From assembly GCA_029960955.1 (NCBI GenBank), contig JASBVS010000010.1, forward strand, positions 1-58,111: a DNA stretch of 58,111 nucleotides. The letters are read 5' to 3'. Origin of the DNA: Bacillota bacterium (GTDB lineage: Bacteria; Bacillota; Sulfobacillia; JAIMAT01). Positions 7,882-17,323 of this stretch are shown piece after piece; the first letter of the stretch is position 1, and each line of letters begins with the position of its first letter. The notes under the pieces are model-generated. The model was not told where the DNA came from, did no database searches, and was given only the letters and a program-made list of their open reading frames with translations. Both the position numbers and the translations under genes were made by a program.

Positions 7882-8881
7882 CCCTTCCTCCGCGGCTGAT
7901 CACGATCTCGCCGGCGTCCTCGAGGCGGCGGATGGCGGCGACGATGCGCTGCTGCGCCTCCTCCACCTCGCGCAGGCGGACCGGGCCGAGGTACTCCATG
8001 TTCTCCTGCAGGAGCTGGCCGGCGCGCTGGGAGAGGTTGCGGAGGATCTTGGCCTTCACCTCGTCGCTGGCGCCGCGCATGGCCAGGGGCAGGTCGTTGT
8101 TCAGGTCCACCTCGCGCAGCGCCCGCTGCAGCGAGCGGTCGTCGAGGAAGACGATGTCCTCGAAGACGAACATCCGCTGGCGGATCTCCTCCATCAGCTC
8201 CGGGTCGGTGGCGCCCAGGTTCTCCACGATGCTCCGCTCCGTGCTGCGGTCGACGCGGTTGAGCATCTGCACCACCGCCTGGACGCCGGAGATCTCGGTG
8301 GAGCCCTGGGTGGTGAGGGCGGCCAGCTTCCGCTCCAGGACGCGCTCCACCTCCTTGACGACGTCGGGCGAGGTGCGCGCCATGGTGGCGATGCGGCGGA
8401 CCACGTCGACCTGCATCTCCGGAGGAAGCGCGCTCAGGACCTGGGCGGCCTGTTCGGGCGACATGTAGGCCATCACCAGCGCCACCGTCTGCGGGTGCTC
8501 ACCCTCGAGGAAGTTGAGCAGCTGCGAGGGATCGGCGCGGCGGATGAAGTCGAAGGGGCGCACCTGCAGCGTGGCCGTCAGGCGCTGGAGGATCTCGGCC
8601 GTCCGCGCCGGCCCGAGCACCTGTTCCAGCAGCTGGCGGGCCGCCGTGATGCCGCCCACCCGCACGTAGCTCTGCGCCTCGCCGAGGGTGGCGAAGTCCT
8701 CCAGCACCCCTTCCTCCGTCTCGGGCTGCACGGGCCCGAGGTTGGCGATCTCCAGGGTCAGCTGCTCGATCTCCTCGTCGCTCAGCTGGCGGAAGATCGC
8801 CTGGCAGGCCTGGGGTCCCAGCGCCTGGCAGAGAATGGCCGCCTTCTGCCGGGATCGCAGCGTCACCCTCTTCACCCCCAC
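7865..8881 (-). CDS. fliG: Flagellar motor switch protein FliG
   Basis: Rotor protein that binds the MS ring through its N-terminus and interacts with the stator through its C-terminal charged helix. The 338-residue product carries the middle-domain motif EHPQTVALVMAYMSPEQAAQ, the MFVFEDIVFLDDRSLQRALR hinge region and a C-terminal armadillo segment ending near EAQQRIVAAIRRLEDAGEI. The GTG start lies four bases after the fliF stop and has a poor Shine-Dalgarno, so translation probably relies on coupling. Confidence 0.97.
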   Translation of the reverse strand: MGVKRVTLRSRQKAAILCQALGPQACQAIFRQLSDEEIEQLTLEIANLGPVQPETEEGVLEDFATLGEAQSYVRVGGITAARQLLEQVLGPARTAEILQRLTATLQVRPFDFIRRADPSQLLNFLEGEHPQTVALVMAYMSPEQAAQVLSALPPEMQVDVVRRIATMARTSPDVVKEVERVLERKLAALTTQGSTEISGVQAVVQMLNRVDRSTERSIVENLGATDPELMEEIRQRMFVFEDIVFLDDRSLQRALREVDLNNDLPLAMRGASDEVKAKILRNLSQRAGQLLQENMEYLGPVRLREVEEAQQRIVAAIRRLEDAGEIVISRGGRDEVLV

Positions 8882-8885
8882 CCCG

Positions 8886-10490
8886 CTAGTTGTCCGAGAG
8901 CCAGGAGCGGATCACGTTGGCCGCCGTCTCGGGATCGGCCAGGGCCAGGCGCCTGGCCCGCTCCAGCGCCGCCTTCCCGTCGCGCGGCGGCTCCGCCGGG
9001 ACGGCGGCCGCGGGCTGGGCCGTCGTCGTCTCCGGGCGCCGGGCCAGGAGCGCCTGCATCTCCTCGAGCCGCGCCTGGGCGCGCCGGCGGGCGGCGGCCG
9101 CGCGCAGCAGGGCCGCGCCCAGCACCAGGAGGAGGAGCAGCGCCCCCGCCAGGGCGTAGACGTAGGGCGGCTCGAGGAGCGTCGGCCTGGGCGCGGCCGC
9201 CTGCCGCGGGGCCGCCGGCTTCACCGAGCGGAAGGGCATGCCCAGCACCGTCACGACGTCGCCGCGCTGGGCGTTCGCCCCCACCGCCGCCTCGACCACC
9301 TGCTGCACCGCCTGCTGCTGGGCGGGCGTCAGGTTGGTCCCCACCACCACGGCCACCGAGAGCCGCTGGATGGCGCCGGGCGCCACCTTGATCTGCTCCT
9401 GGATGTGGTTGACGAGATAGTCGGTCGTCGTGTCGGTCTGGGTGTAGGTGCTGGTGCCGCCGTTGCCGGCGGCGGGATAGGTGGGCACCGAGGCCCCCGG
9501 CGGCAGGTTGCTGGCCGAGCCGGCCAGGCCGCCCGGCGGCATGCCGGTGCCGCTGAACTGCTCCTGGAGCTGGTGGACGCTCTGGGCGAGGCCGCCGTTG
9601 GCGGAGGCTCCCGCGGGCTGGCTGTAGGTGTCGTTCTGGATCGTCCGCTGGTCCATGTCCAGCGAGGCGCTGACGCGCACGGCCACCGGCGTCGAGCCGA
9701 AGACCTGCTGGAGCAGGCTCGTCACCGACTGCTGCAGGTCCTGCTCGAAGGCGCGCTGCTGGGCGTAGCCGGCGGGACCGGCCGAGGCCTGACCGCCGGA
9801 ACCCGCGTCCAGCGAGCGGCCGTACTGGTCGACGATGACCACGTCCTCCGGCTTCAGGTCGGGGACGCTGGCCGCCACCAGGTGGCGGATGCCGGCCACC
9901 TGGTCGGGCTCGAGCAGCTGGCCGGGCGCCATCTCCACCATGACGGCGGCGCTGGCCGGCTGCTGCTGGGAGACGAAGACGCTCTGCTGGGGCAGGTTGA
10001 TGTGCACCCGCGCGCCGGCCACCCCGTTGATCTGCAGGATCGTCCGCGTCAGCTCGCCCTCCAGGGCGCGCAGGTAGGCCACCTGTTGCTGGAAGGAAGT
10101 GGACCCGAGCGGCAGGCTGTTCATGCTCTCGAAGCCGACCACGCCCGAGGAGGGGAGGCCCTTGGCGGCCATGTCGAGGCGCAGCTTGTAGACCTGGTCG
10201 GCCGGCACCAGGATGGTCTGGCCCTGGTCGGCCAGCTGGTAGGGGACGCCCTGGCTCTGGAGCTGCTGCACGATGGCCGCCGCGTCCTGCGCCTGCAGCC
10301 GCGAGAAGAGCGGCGCCATGGCCGGTCCGCGGTGGCCCAGAAGCCCGACGGCCACCACCGCCGCCAGCGCCAGCACGCCGACGGCCGCGAGCAGCCACCG
10401 CTGCGGTCGTTCCAGCCGGCCCCAGAAGGCCTTCAGCTGATCGCCCATCCCCCTGACGGAGAGGCTCATGCCGACCGGATCCGCCCCCAT
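8886..10490 (-). CDS. fliF: Flagellar MS-ring protein FliF
   Basis: Forms the MS ring in the cytoplasmic membrane, the assembly base of the flagellum. The 534 residues show a first membrane helix (about residues 33-50, WLLAAVGVLALAAVVAVGLL), the ring-building domain (PLFSRLQAQDAAAIVQQLQS, GARVHINLPQQSVF), a low-complexity Ser/Gly loop, a second membrane helix (VYALAGALLLLLVLGAALLR) and a C-terminal FliG-binding tail ending AANVIRSWLSDN. The exact start is uncertain: ATGs at 10490 and 10469 and one further downstream are all in frame and none has a good ribosome binding site. Confidence 0.96.
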   Translation of the reverse strand: MGADPVGMSLSVRGMGDQLKAFWGRLERPQRWLLAAVGVLALAAVVAVGLLGHRGPAMAPLFSRLQAQDAAAIVQQLQSQGVPYQLADQGQTILVPADQVYKLRLDMAAKGLPSSGVVGFESMNSLPLGSTSFQQQVAYLRALEGELTRTILQINGVAGARVHINLPQQSVFVSQQQPASAAVMVEMAPGQLLEPDQVAGIRHLVAASVPDLKPEDVVIVDQYGRSLDAGSGGQASAGPAGYAQQRAFEQDLQQSVTSLLQQVFGSTPVAVRVSASLDMDQRTIQNDTYSQPAGASANGGLAQSVHQLQEQFSGTGMPPGGLAGSASNLPPGASVPTYPAAGNGGTSTYTQTDTTTDYLVNHIQEQIKVAPGAIQRLSVAVVVGTNLTPAQQQAVQQVVEAAVGANAQRGDVVTVLGMPFRSVKPAAPRQAAAPRPTLLEPPYVYALAGALLLLLVLGAALLRAAAARRRAQARLEEMQALLARRPETTTAQPAAAVPAEPPRDGKAALERARRLALADPETAANVIRSWLSDN

Positions 10491-10549
10491 CCCCGCAAGT
10501 CAAGCCCGCTCCCGACCGCCGCCCCGGCCCTTCCCCCTCCCGCCCGGAG

Positions 10550-10867
10550 CTAGAGCGGCGTCCGCATCACGTCCTGGTAGGCGGCCAGCGCCTCGTTCCG
10601 CACCGTCGCCGCCAGCTGGAGCGCCAAGGAAGCCTTCGCGCTCGCGATCACCACCTGCGCCACGTCGCCGGCGCTGCCGTCGAGGAGCGACTGCGCCGCC
10701 TGCTGCGCCTGGAGCTGCATCTGGTTGACGCCGGCCAGCGCCTGCGACAACTCCTGCGCGAAGCTGGGCGCCGACCCGGCTGCGGGCCGCGCGCCGGGAC
10801 CGCTCGGCCCCGCCGGCCCCGCCGGGCCGGAGGGGAGCGCCTGCACGGGTGGGACTCCCGGGGGCAT
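10550..10867 (-). CDS. fliE: Flagellar hook-basal body complex protein FliE
   Basis: FliE joins the MS ring to the proximal rod. The 105-residue product has a Pro/Gly-rich N-terminus and the conserved C-terminal helices (SFAQELSQALAGVNQMQLQA, then VVIASAKASLALQLAATVRN and EALAAYQDVMRTPL). The ATG follows a GGGGAGGGA site. It lies 14 bases after flgC and 59 bases before fliF in the canonical flgB-flgC-fliE-fliF order. Confidence 0.95.
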   Translation of the reverse strand: MPPGVPPVQALPSGPAGPAGPSGPGARPAAGSAPSFAQELSQALAGVNQMQLQAQQAAQSLLDGSAGDVAQVVIASAKASLALQLAATVRNEALAAYQDVMRTPL

Positions 10868-10881
10868 CCCGCTCCCTCCCC

Positions 10882-11289
10882 TCAGGCCTGCCCGATGGCC
10901 AGCGCCTGGCGGAACAGGTCGCGGCCCACCGTGAAGGAGGTGGCGTTCATCTCGTAGGCGCGGGAGGCGGCCAGGAGATCGACGGCTTCGCTGGTGGGAT
11001 CGACGTTGGGGAGCTGGACGTAGCCCTGCGGGTCGGCGGCCGGGTTGCCCGGCTGGTAGTCGAGCGGGCCCGGCCGCGGGTCGCGGTAGACGCCCGCCAC
11101 GACCACGCCCGCGGGACCGCCGGCGTTCCAGGCTTCCTGGAAGTAGGCGAGCTGCCGCTGGAAGGGCTGGCCCCCCGGCCGAGCCGCGGTGCTCTGGGCG
11201 TTGGCCAGGTTGGAGGCGACCAGGTCGATGCGGAAGCGCTCGGCCGTCAGGCCCGACGCGCTGATGTCCATCGCCTGCCAGAGGTTCAT
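10882..11289 (-). CDS. flgC: Flagellar basal-body rod protein FlgC
   Basis: Proximal rod subunit. The 135-residue product has the rod-family N-terminus (AMDISASGLTAERFRIDLVA, then SNLANAQSTA) and C-terminus (NVDPTSEAVDLLAASRAYEM). It starts three bases after flgB ends and precedes fliE. The family call is clear. Confidence 0.97.
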   Translation of the reverse strand: MNLWQAMDISASGLTAERFRIDLVASNLANAQSTAARPGGQPFQRQLAYFQEAWNAGGPAGVVVAGVYRDPRPGPLDYQPGNPAADPQGYVQLPNVDPTSEAVDLLAASRAYEMNATSFTVGRDLFRQALAIGQA

Positions 11290-11292
11290 CGC

Positions 11293-11628
11293 TCACTGCC
11301 TCCCCTCGGTGACCGCGGTGCGGAACCTGGCCAGTTCGGCCGCCGCCTGGCTGGCCATCGCCTGGTACCAGAGCGCGTTCTCCGTCATCGCGACCACCTC
11401 TTGGTCGGGGTCGACGCCGCTTCCGTCCGCCCGCATGGCGGCGGCCGAGGCGACCACCATGGCCCGGAAGCCGCCCGGCGCGGCCGGATCGGCGACGGCC
11501 ACCGCGTCCAGCGGCCGGTAGCCGGGCGTCTCCGCGTTGGCCGCATCCTGGGCCAGCAGGCGCTGGCGGAGCGAGGCCAGACCGAGTCCGGCTTCCAGCC
11601 GATCGAGAAGTGGCGACGCAGGCACCAT
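11293..11628 (-). CDS. flgB: Flagellar basal-body rod protein FlgB
   Basis: Most proximal rod subunit and first gene of the operon. I choose ATG 11628 (MVPASPLLDRLEAGLGLASL), giving 111 residues; the open frame extends upstream to 11760 but that part overlaps the terminator of the riboswitch leader. The usual family signature is weaker than in FlgC (LLAQDAANAETPGYRPLDAV, then MTENALWYQAMASQAAAELA). Expression should be gated by the c-di-GMP riboswitch in its 245-nt leader. Confidence 0.93.
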   Translation of the reverse strand: MVPASPLLDRLEAGLGLASLRQRLLAQDAANAETPGYRPLDAVAVADPAAPGGFRAMVVASAAAMRADGSGVDPDQEVVAMTENALWYQAMASQAAAELARFRTAVTEGRQ

Positions 11629-11740
11629 GGGCTGCTGATTTCCCCCCTTCTCCCGCCTTCCCCGCCCCGGGCGGACCGAAGGCCTTCTCCCCGCTGGGCC
11701 GCCGGGTTCCACCCCGCCGGGGTTGTCGTTCTCGGGAATG

Positions 11741-11773
11741 AAAACCGCCTCCCGACGCAAAGCCGGGAGGCGG
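11741..11773 (-). terminator. Intrinsic terminator, expression platform of the c-di-GMP riboswitch
   Basis: Perfect 10-bp stem (CCGCCTCCCG with CGGGAGGCGG, loop of nine bases) followed on the minus strand by TTTTCATT. It lies 14 bases downstream of the riboswitch P1 stem and upstream of flgB. A competing hairpin is possible: GGAGAGTCCC in the 3' side of P1 can pair with GGGAACTCC just before the terminator. If that is the antiterminator, ligand binding (P1 formed) would free the terminator, making this an OFF switch. Confidence 0.85.
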
Positions 11774-11787
11774 AGTTCCCAAGGGAC

Positions 11788-11875
11788 TCTCCGGCAGCCC
11801 GGCCGCCCTGTCGTCGCCGACGAGGGCCCTCGGCTTTGCGCCCCCGGCTTTCGCCGGGTTTGCCCTGAGCGGAGA
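11788..11875 (-). promoter_or_regulatory. Cyclic-di-GMP-I (GEMM) riboswitch upstream of flgB operon
   Basis: On the minus strand the leader contains the GEMM-I consensus in order: P1 strand TCTCCG, then CAGGGCAAACC (11857-11867), a stem capped by a GAAA tetraloop (11849-11852), then GCGCAAAGCC (11832-11841), a P3-like helix, then GGCCGGGCTGCCG and the closing P1 strand CGGAGA. This matches the arrangement of the Vibrio Vc2 aptamer closely; one difference is G in place of A just before CGCAAAGCC. The tetraloop-receptor side of P3 is less canonical. It is known that a GEMM-I riboswitch precedes the flgB operon of Clostridioides difficile and switches it off, so the placement here is functionally coherent. 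Confidence 0.9.
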
Positions 11876-11880
11876 AACTC

Positions 11881-11909
11881 ATTATGTCAACAGCTGGGCG
11901 ACATTTTCC
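11881..11909 (-). promoter_or_regulatory. Candidate promoter of the flagellar operon
   Basis: A -10-like CATAAT (11881-11886) lies so that transcription would begin within a few bases of the riboswitch P1 stem. The matching -35 position (11904-11909, GGAAAA, 17-bp spacing) is poor. The placement is attractive; the sequence evidence alone is weak. Confidence 0.4.
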
Positions 11910-12035
11910 AGCCGCCAGGGACGGGGATTCGACCTCCGCCGACAAACTCCTTCCGGTCGCGGAAGAAATTTCTCGGCGGGCAACCGGTAGCGGGGGGAGG
12001 GCGCGGCCGGGGGGCCCCGCGCGGCGCCTCGCGGC

Positions 12036-13445
12036 TCACAGGATGTAGCGGCTGAGGTCGGTGTCGGCCACGATGTCGGCCAGCTGGCGGCGGACGAAGG
12101 CGCGGTCGACGCGGACGGTCGCCGGCGCGATCTCCGGGGCGTGGAAGGAGACTTCCTCGAGGAGCTTCTCAAGGAGGGTGTGGAGCCGCCGGGCGCCGAT
12201 GTTCTCGGTGCCCTCGTTGACCCGCTGGGCCAGCTCCGCGATCTCTTCGATCCCCTCCTCGGTCCATTCCAGCTCGACGCCCTCGGTGGCGAGGAGGGCC
12301 GAGTACTGCTTGGTCAGCGCGTTCTCCGGCTCCACCAGGATCCGCCGGAAGTCGCCGGCCGTCAGCGGCTCCAGTTCCACCCGGATGGGGAAGCGCCCCT
12401 GAAGCTCCGGGATCAGGTCGCTGGGTTTGGAGAGGTGGAAGGCTCCCGCGGCGATGAAGAGCACGTGGTCGGTCCGCACCGGCCCGTACTTGGTCATCAC
12501 CGTGGTGCCCTCGACGATGGGCAGGATGTCGCGCTGGACGCCCTCGCGGGAGACGTCGGGGCCGTAGCCGGCGCGGCCCGGCTCGGCGATCTTGTCGATC
12601 TCGTCGATGAAGATGATCCCGTTCTGCTCGGCGCGGTAGACGGCCTCGGCCTGGACGCGGTCCTGGTCGATCAGGTGGTCCACTTCCTGTTCGATGAGGA
12701 CCTTTCGCGCCTCGGCCACCGTCAGCCGCCGCCGGCGCGTGCGGCGAGGGAAGCCCTGGCCGAAGAGGTCCTGGAGGTTGATGCCCACCGCCTCGCTTCC
12801 CTGGCCGCCGAACATCTCCACCAGCGGCGGGCGCGTGTCCTCCACCTCGATCTCGACGCTCTCGCCCTCCAGCTCGCCCGCGTCCAGGCGGAGCGCCACC
12901 TCCCGCCGCCGGGCGGCCAGCGAGCTCCGCTCCTCGGGCGAGAGCTCGGGCTCCGGAGCCCCCCCGAACCCCTGCATCAGCGCCTCCAGCGGATTGCGGA
13001 AGCCGCTCCGGGGCCGGGGCGCGGGCACCAGCGCCTCCAGAAGCCGCTCGCGCGCGGCCTCCTCCGCCCGAGGCCGGACTTCCTGGGCGTGCTCCTCCCG
13101 CACCATGCGCAGCGCCGCCTCGACCAGGTCGCGGACCATGGTGTCGACGTCGCGCCCCACGTAGCCCACCTCGGTGAACTTGGTCGCCTCCACCTTGACG
13201 AAGGGGGCCTCGACCAGCCGCGCGAGGCGGCGTGCGATCTCCGTCTTGCCCACGCCGGTGGGACCGATCATGAGGATGTTCTTGGGCAGGATCTCCTCCC
13301 GCAGCTCGGGCGGGAGCCGCCGGCGCCGCATGCGGTTCCGCAGGGCGACGGCCACGGCCCGCTTCGCCCGGGCCTGGCCGACGATGAACTTGTCGAGCTC
13401 CTCGACGATCTGCCGGGGCGTGGGGTCGTGCAAGGGGGCCGTCAT
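12036..13445 (-). CDS. hslU: ATP-dependent protease ATPase subunit HslU (ClpY)
   Basis: AAA+ unfoldase that feeds substrates to the HslV peptidase. The 469-residue product has Walker A GPTGVGKT at 61-68, the pore motif region ([19 protein letters not shown]), a variable I domain (about 135-240), Walker [13 protein letters not shown], sensor residues in the [15 protein letters not shown] part, and the C-terminal RYIL tail that inserts into HslV. The ATG at 13445 starts two bases after hslV stops; the open frame continues far upstream but overlaps hslV, xerC and topA and is not coding there. It is last in the topA-xerC-hslV-hslU unit. Confidence 0.97.
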   Translation of the reverse strand: MTAPLHDPTPRQIVEELDKFIVGQARAKRAVAVALRNRMRRRRLPPELREEILPKNILMIGPTGVGKTEIARRLARLVEAPFVKVEATKFTEVGYVGRDVDTMVRDLVEAALRMVREEHAQEVRPRAEEAARERLLEALVPAPRPRSGFRNPLEALMQGFGGAPEPELSPEERSSLAARRREVALRLDAGELEGESVEIEVEDTRPPLVEMFGGQGSEAVGINLQDLFGQGFPRRTRRRRLTVAEARKVLIEQEVDHLIDQDRVQAEAVYRAEQNGIIFIDEIDKIAEPGRAGYGPDVSREGVQRDILPIVEGTTVMTKYGPVRTDHVLFIAAGAFHLSKPSDLIPELQGRFPIRVELEPLTAGDFRRILVEPENALTKQYSALLATEGVELEWTEEGIEEIAELAQRVNEGTENIGARRLHTLLEKLLEEVSFHAPEIAPATVRVDRAFVRRQLADIVADTDLSRYIL

Positions 13446-13447
13446 GG

Positions 13448-13978
13448 TCAGCCGAGCTCCTCCACCGTGACGTGGTCGTTGGTGTAGATGCAGATCTCTG
13501 CGGCGATGAGGAGCGACTGGCGGACGATCTCGCCCGCGCCCAGGGGGGTGTTGCGCAGGAGCGCCCGGCCCGCCGCCAGCGCGTAAGGGCCGCCCGAACC
13601 GATGGCCATCACCGGCTCGTCGGGCTCGATCACCTCGCCGCCTCCCGAGATCAGCAGCAGGCTCTCCGGGTCGCCGACCAGCATCAGCGCCTCCAGCCGG
13701 CGCAGAACCCGGTCCGTCCGCCACTCTTTGGCGAGCTCGACGGCGGCCCTGGGCAGGCGCCCGCCGGTCTGCTGCAGATGCCCCTCGAACTTCTCGAAGA
13801 GCGTGAGCGCGTCGGCCACCGAGCCGGCGAAGCCGGCCAGCACCCGCCCGCCGCCCAGCCGCCGCACCTTCTGGGCGCCGTGCTTGAGGATGACCGCTTC
13901 CTGGGTCACCTGGCCGTCCGAGCCCATGGCCAGCCGGCCGTCGCGGCGGACGGCGACCACGGTGGTGCCGTGGAACAT
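13448..13978 (-). CDS. hslV: ATP-dependent protease subunit HslV (ClpQ)
   Basis: Proteasome-like peptidase of the HslUV complex. The 176-residue product starts [20 protein letters not shown]; the catalytic N-terminal Thr would be Thr5 after removal of MFHG, comparable with the short propeptide of Bacillus ClpQ (which uses Ser). Conserved segments [20 protein letters not shown] and [20 protein letters not shown] are present, as is the [15 protein letters not shown] stretch. A good AAGGGGG site precedes the ATG. It lies 33 bases after xerC. Confidence 0.97.
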   Translation of the reverse strand: MFHGTTVVAVRRDGRLAMGSDGQVTQEAVILKHGAQKVRRLGGGRVLAGFAGSVADALTLFEKFEGHLQQTGGRLPRAAVELAKEWRTDRVLRRLEALMLVGDPESLLLISGGGEVIEPDEPVMAIGSGGPYALAAGRALLRNTPLGAGEIVRQSLLIAAEICIYTNDHVTVEELG

Positions 13979-14011
13979 CTGCGAGCCCCCTTGGCTGGAC
14001 CGGCTGCCGGC

Positions 14012-14956
14012 CTACGCTCTCGGGTGCGCTCGATTGTACACCTCGCGCAGGTGGAGGCGCGAGACGTGCGTGTAGATCTGCGTCGTCGAGACGCGGGCGT
14101 GGCCGAGGAGCTCCTGGACGACGCGGATGTCGGCGCCGCCGTCGAGGAGGTGGGTGGCGAAGGCGTGGCGGAGCGCGTGCGGGCTGATGTGCTCGAGGTC
14201 GGCCAGGCGGGCGACGTACTGGTCCAGGATGTGGCGGACGCCGCGGGCGGTCAGCCTGCCCCCGCGCTGGTTGAGCCAGAGCGCCTCCCGGGAGGCGCCG
14301 CCCGGCCTGCGCGCGCGGGCGGCCAGGCGGGGCCGTCCCTCGGCCAGGTAGCGGGCGAGGCTGCGGACCGCCTCGCTCCCCAGGGGGACACGCCGCTCCT
14401 TCGCGCCCTTTCCGAAGAGGAAGACCTCCCGGCGCCCCAGGTCGACCTGCGTCACGTCGAGCCGAACCAGCTCGGAGACGCGCGCGCCGGTGGCGTAGAG
14501 CGTCTCCAGGAGGGCCCGGTCGCGCAGGCCGGCCGGGCTCTCGTCCGGGAGGCTCATCAGGCGGAAGACCTGCTCGACGCTCATCAGGCGCGGCAACGGC
14601 TTCTCCAGCTTGGGCGCCTCCAGGACGTCGGTGGGATCGTGCTCCACCCAGCCCGAGCGGCGCCCGTAACGGAAGAAGCTGCGCAGGGCGGCCAGCTTTC
14701 TCGCCACCGAACGGCGCGCGTAGCCCTCCCGCAGGCTCAGGGTGCCCAGAAAGGCACGCAGCTGGCCGCTCTCCACCTCGCCCAGGCGGGCGGCCGGCTC
14801 GTCGGTGTCCAGGCCCAGGGCGGCCAGGCATTGGAGGACGTCCGTGGTGTAGGCACGGACGGTGTGCGGCGAGTACCCCTTCTCCGCCTCGAGAAAGCCG
14901 CGGTAAGCCTCCAGCGCCTCGCCCAGGTTCGGCGTCGCTTGCTTGGGCGCCCCCAC
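14012..14956 (-). CDS. xerC: Tyrosine recombinase XerC
   Basis: Site-specific recombinase that resolves chromosome dimers at dif with XerD. The 314-residue product has an N-terminal SAM-like DNA-binding domain (about 10-110, including [20 protein letters not shown]) and a catalytic domain with the expected residues: Arg in [12 protein letters not shown], His/Arg in [12 protein letters not shown], His in [10 protein letters not shown] and nucleophile Tyr in [10 protein letters not shown]. The GTG start follows AAGGGGG. Position between topA and hslV is the Firmicutes XerC (CodV) location. Confidence 0.95.
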   Translation of the reverse strand: MGAPKQATPNLGEALEAYRGFLEAEKGYSPHTVRAYTTDVLQCLAALGLDTDEPAARLGEVESGQLRAFLGTLSLREGYARRSVARKLAALRSFFRYGRRSGWVEHDPTDVLEAPKLEKPLPRLMSVEQVFRLMSLPDESPAGLRDRALLETLYATGARVSELVRLDVTQVDLGRREVFLFGKGAKERRVPLGSEAVRSLARYLAEGRPRLAARARRPGGASREALWLNQRGGRLTARGVRHILDQYVARLADLEHISPHALRHAFATHLLDGGADIRVVQELLGHARVSTTQIYTHVSRLHLREVYNRAHPRA

Positions 14957-15058
14957 GCGGCCGGCCCCCTTCCGGGCGATCCGCCTCGGCGGACCCCCTC
15001 GACCAGGATCGGACCCCGCCGCGCCGGCTTGACCGGCGCTCCGGCGCGTCCACCGGCG

Positions 15059-17191
15059 TCAGGCGCGGCCGCCCTGGGGAACCGCCGCCTCCTCCAGCGG
15101 CTGGACGTAGCCGCACTTGCGGCCGCACTGGACGGCCGCCCCGTTTCGTCCGCGGCGTTCGACCAGCCATCCCCCGCAGTTGGGGCAGCGGCCCTCCACG
15201 GGCCGGTCCCAGCTGACGAAGGTGCAGCGCGGATAGTTGGAGCAGCCGTAGAAGCGGCGACCCTTGCGGCTGCGGCGCGCGACCAGCTCGCCCCCGCACT
15301 CGGGGCAGGCCACGCCCACCTTCTCCAGGAGCGGCCGCGTCCGCCTGCACTCGGGATAGCCCGTGCAGGCCAGGAAGGGGCCGTAGCGGCCGTGCTTGAT
15401 CACCATCGGCCGGCCGCAGAGGTCGCAGACCTCGTCCGTCGGCTCGCTGGGAAGCTCGACCCGGGCCACCTCCGCCTCGGCGCGACGGAGCGCCTCGGCG
15501 AAGGGGCCGTAGAAGTCGGCCACCACCTCGCGCCAGGCGGCCTCGCCCGCCTCCACGCGGTCGAGCTCGCTCTCCATGCGCGCCGTGAACTCGACGTCGA
15601 CGATGTCCGGGAAGTGCTCCTTGAGGAGGCGCGTCACCGTCCGCCCCAGCTCCGTCGGGACCAGCGTCCGCCGCTCGCGGCTGACGTAGCCGCGCTGGAC
15701 GATGGTCTCGACGATGGGGGCGTAGGTGCTGGGCCGCCCGATGCCCCGCTCCTCCAGCGCGCGGATGAGGCTGGCGTCGGTGTAGCGCGCCGGGGGCTGC
15801 GTCCAGTGCTGCTCCGGGAGGAGCTGGACCAGCTCCAGGGCCATCCCTTCCTCCAGGGGAGGAAGCGGGCGCTCCCCCTCCTCGCCCCCGCCGTCGCCGC
15901 GATCCGCCTCGCGGCCGCCCTCCTCGTCGCGGCCTTCCTGGTAGAGGATGGTGAAACCGGGGAAGACCAGCGTCGAGCCCACCGCGCGGAAGCGGTGCTC
16001 GCCCGCGTCGATCTCGGCGGTCACCGTGTCGTAGACGGCGGGCGACATCTGGCTGGCCAGGAAGCGCTCCCAGATCAGGCGGTAGAGGCGGTACTGGTCG
16101 CGGGTCAGGTCCTCCTTCAGGAGGTCGGGCGTCCGGGCGACGCTGGTCGGCCGGATCGCCTCGTGCGCGTCCTGGGCGCCGGCGGCGGCCGAGCGCTCGC
16201 GGGGGGTCGAGAAGGGGTCGCCCCAGCGCTCGACGATCAGCCGGCGCGCCGCGTCGCGCGCTTCCTGGGCGGTCCGGGTGGAGTCGGTGCGCATGTAGGT
16301 GATGAGGCCGACCTCGCCCTCGCCCCGGACGGCGATGCCCTCGTAGAGCTGCTGGGCGACGCGCATCGTCCGGCTCGGGCTGAAGCCCAGCTTGCGGGCG
16401 GCCTCCTGCTGCAGCGTGCTGGTGATGAAGGGCGGGGCCGGCTGCCGGCGCCGCTGGCGACGGGTGAGGGCGACGACGCGCCCGGGCAGGCCCGCCAGCT
16501 CCTCCACCAGCCGGCGCACCTCGCCCTCGTCGCCCAGCGTCACCTTCGTCTCGCCGCGCCCCCGGTACTCCGCCTCGAACTCCTCGCCGCGGGGCGTCCG
16601 CCAGCGCGCCGTCAGGCTCCAGTACTCCTCGGGGACGAAGCGCTCGATCTCCTCCTCGCGATCGCAGAGAATGCGCACGGCGACCGACTGGACCCGGCCC
16701 GCGCTCAGCCCCCGGCGCACCTTGTGCCAGAGCAGCGGGCTCAGCCGGTAGCCGACCAGACGGTCGAGGACGCGCCGCGCCTGCTGCGCGTCGACCAGGT
16801 TGCGGTCGACGGCGCGCGGCTCGCGGATCGAAGCGCGGACCGTCTCCCGCGTGATCTCGTGGAAGGCGACCCGGCAGCGCGCCTCCGGGTCGAGCCCGAG
16901 AAGCTGCGCCAGGTGCCAGGAGATGGCCTCGCCCTCGCGGTCCGGGTCGGTGGCCAGGAGGACGTGTTCGGCCTTGGCCGCCTGCTCGCGGAGCCGCTTG
17001 ACCACCTCGCCCTTGCCGCGGATGGTGATGTAGCGCGGTTCGAAACCGGCCTCGACGTCCACCCCCAGCTGGCTCTTGGGCAGGTCGCGGACGTGGCCCA
17101 TGGTCGCCTCGACGTGGTACGAGCGGCCGAGGAACTTGCCGATGGTCCGCGCCTTGGCGGGCGACTCCACGATCACCAGCGAACGCGCCAA
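15059..17191 (-). CDS. topA: DNA topoisomerase I (TopA)
   Basis: Type IA topoisomerase that relaxes negative supercoils. I favour the TTG at 17191, giving [20 protein letters not shown] with a GAGGGGTG site at normal spacing; a GTG at 17200 is possible but too near the same site. The product (about 710 residues) has the TOPRIM domain ([20 protein letters not shown]), the active-site Tyr in [15 protein letters not shown], and at least three C-terminal Cys4 zinc ribbons ([41 protein letters not shown]). It begins the topA-xerC-hslVU unit behind its own promoter. Confidence 0.97.
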   Translation of the reverse strand: MARSLVIVESPAKARTIGKFLGRSYHVEATMGHVRDLPKSQLGVDVEAGFEPRYITIRGKGEVVKRLREQAAKAEHVLLATDPDREGEAISWHLAQLLGLDPEARCRVAFHEITRETVRASIREPRAVDRNLVDAQQARRVLDRLVGYRLSPLLWHKVRRGLSAGRVQSVAVRILCDREEEIERFVPEEYWSLTARWRTPRGEEFEAEYRGRGETKVTLGDEGEVRRLVEELAGLPGRVVALTRRQRRRQPAPPFITSTLQQEAARKLGFSPSRTMRVAQQLYEGIAVRGEGEVGLITYMRTDSTRTAQEARDAARRLIVERWGDPFSTPRERSAAAGAQDAHEAIRPTSVARTPDLLKEDLTRDQYRLYRLIWERFLASQMSPAVYDTVTAEIDAGEHRFRAVGSTLVFPGFTILYQEGRDEEGGREADRGDGGGEEGERPLPPLEEGMALELVQLLPEQHWTQPPARYTDASLIRALEERGIGRPSTYAPIVETIVQRGYVSRERRTLVPTELGRTVTRLLKEHFPDIVDVEFTARMESELDRVEAGEAAWREVVADFYGPFAEALRRAEAEVARVELPSEPTDEVCDLCGRPMVIKHGRYGPFLACTGYPECRRTRPLLEKVGVACPECGGELVARRSRKGRRFYGCSNYPRCTFVSWDRPVEGRCPNCGGWLVERRGRNGAAVQCGRKCGYVQPLEEAAVPQGGRA

Positions 17192-17267
17192 ACAGCTCAC
17201 ACCCCTCGCAGGAAGGCGGTCGCGCCCCGCCCTGCCGCCTCGCGGGCGCTCCCGCCGGTACGCTACA

Positions 17268-17295
17268 TTTATACGCTCCCCTTCGCCGGTTGCAA
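17268..17295 (-). promoter_or_regulatory. Sigma-A-type promoter for topA-xerC-hslVU
   Basis: TTGCAA (17290-17295) and TATAAA (17268-17273) are separated by 16 bases in an otherwise GC-rich spacer between dprA and topA. The leader to the TTG start would be about 70 bases. It suggests topA is transcribed separately from dprA. Confidence 0.6.
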
Positions 17296-17323
17296 GGAAG
17301 GCGCGCCTCCGTGCGCTCTCCGC

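Larger units (their letters stand above)
11629..12035 (-). other. Leader region of the flagellar operon (hslU-flgB intergenic)
   Basis: This 407-base gene-free stretch is the longest in the window. Reading on the minus strand it holds the end of hslU, a possible sigma-A -10 element (CATAAT, 11881-11886), a c-di-GMP-I riboswitch (11788-11875), an intrinsic terminator (11741-11773) and then about 110 bases to flgB. codY, which lies between hslU and flgB in Bacillus, is absent. No sigma-D-type promoter was recognised. Confidence 0.8.

Noticed and set aside
11885-11890. TTGACA as -35 box of the flagellar operon
   Set aside because: No -10-like element lies 16-18 bases further on; that position is inside the conserved riboswitch core. 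The overlapping CATAAT as -10 fits better.
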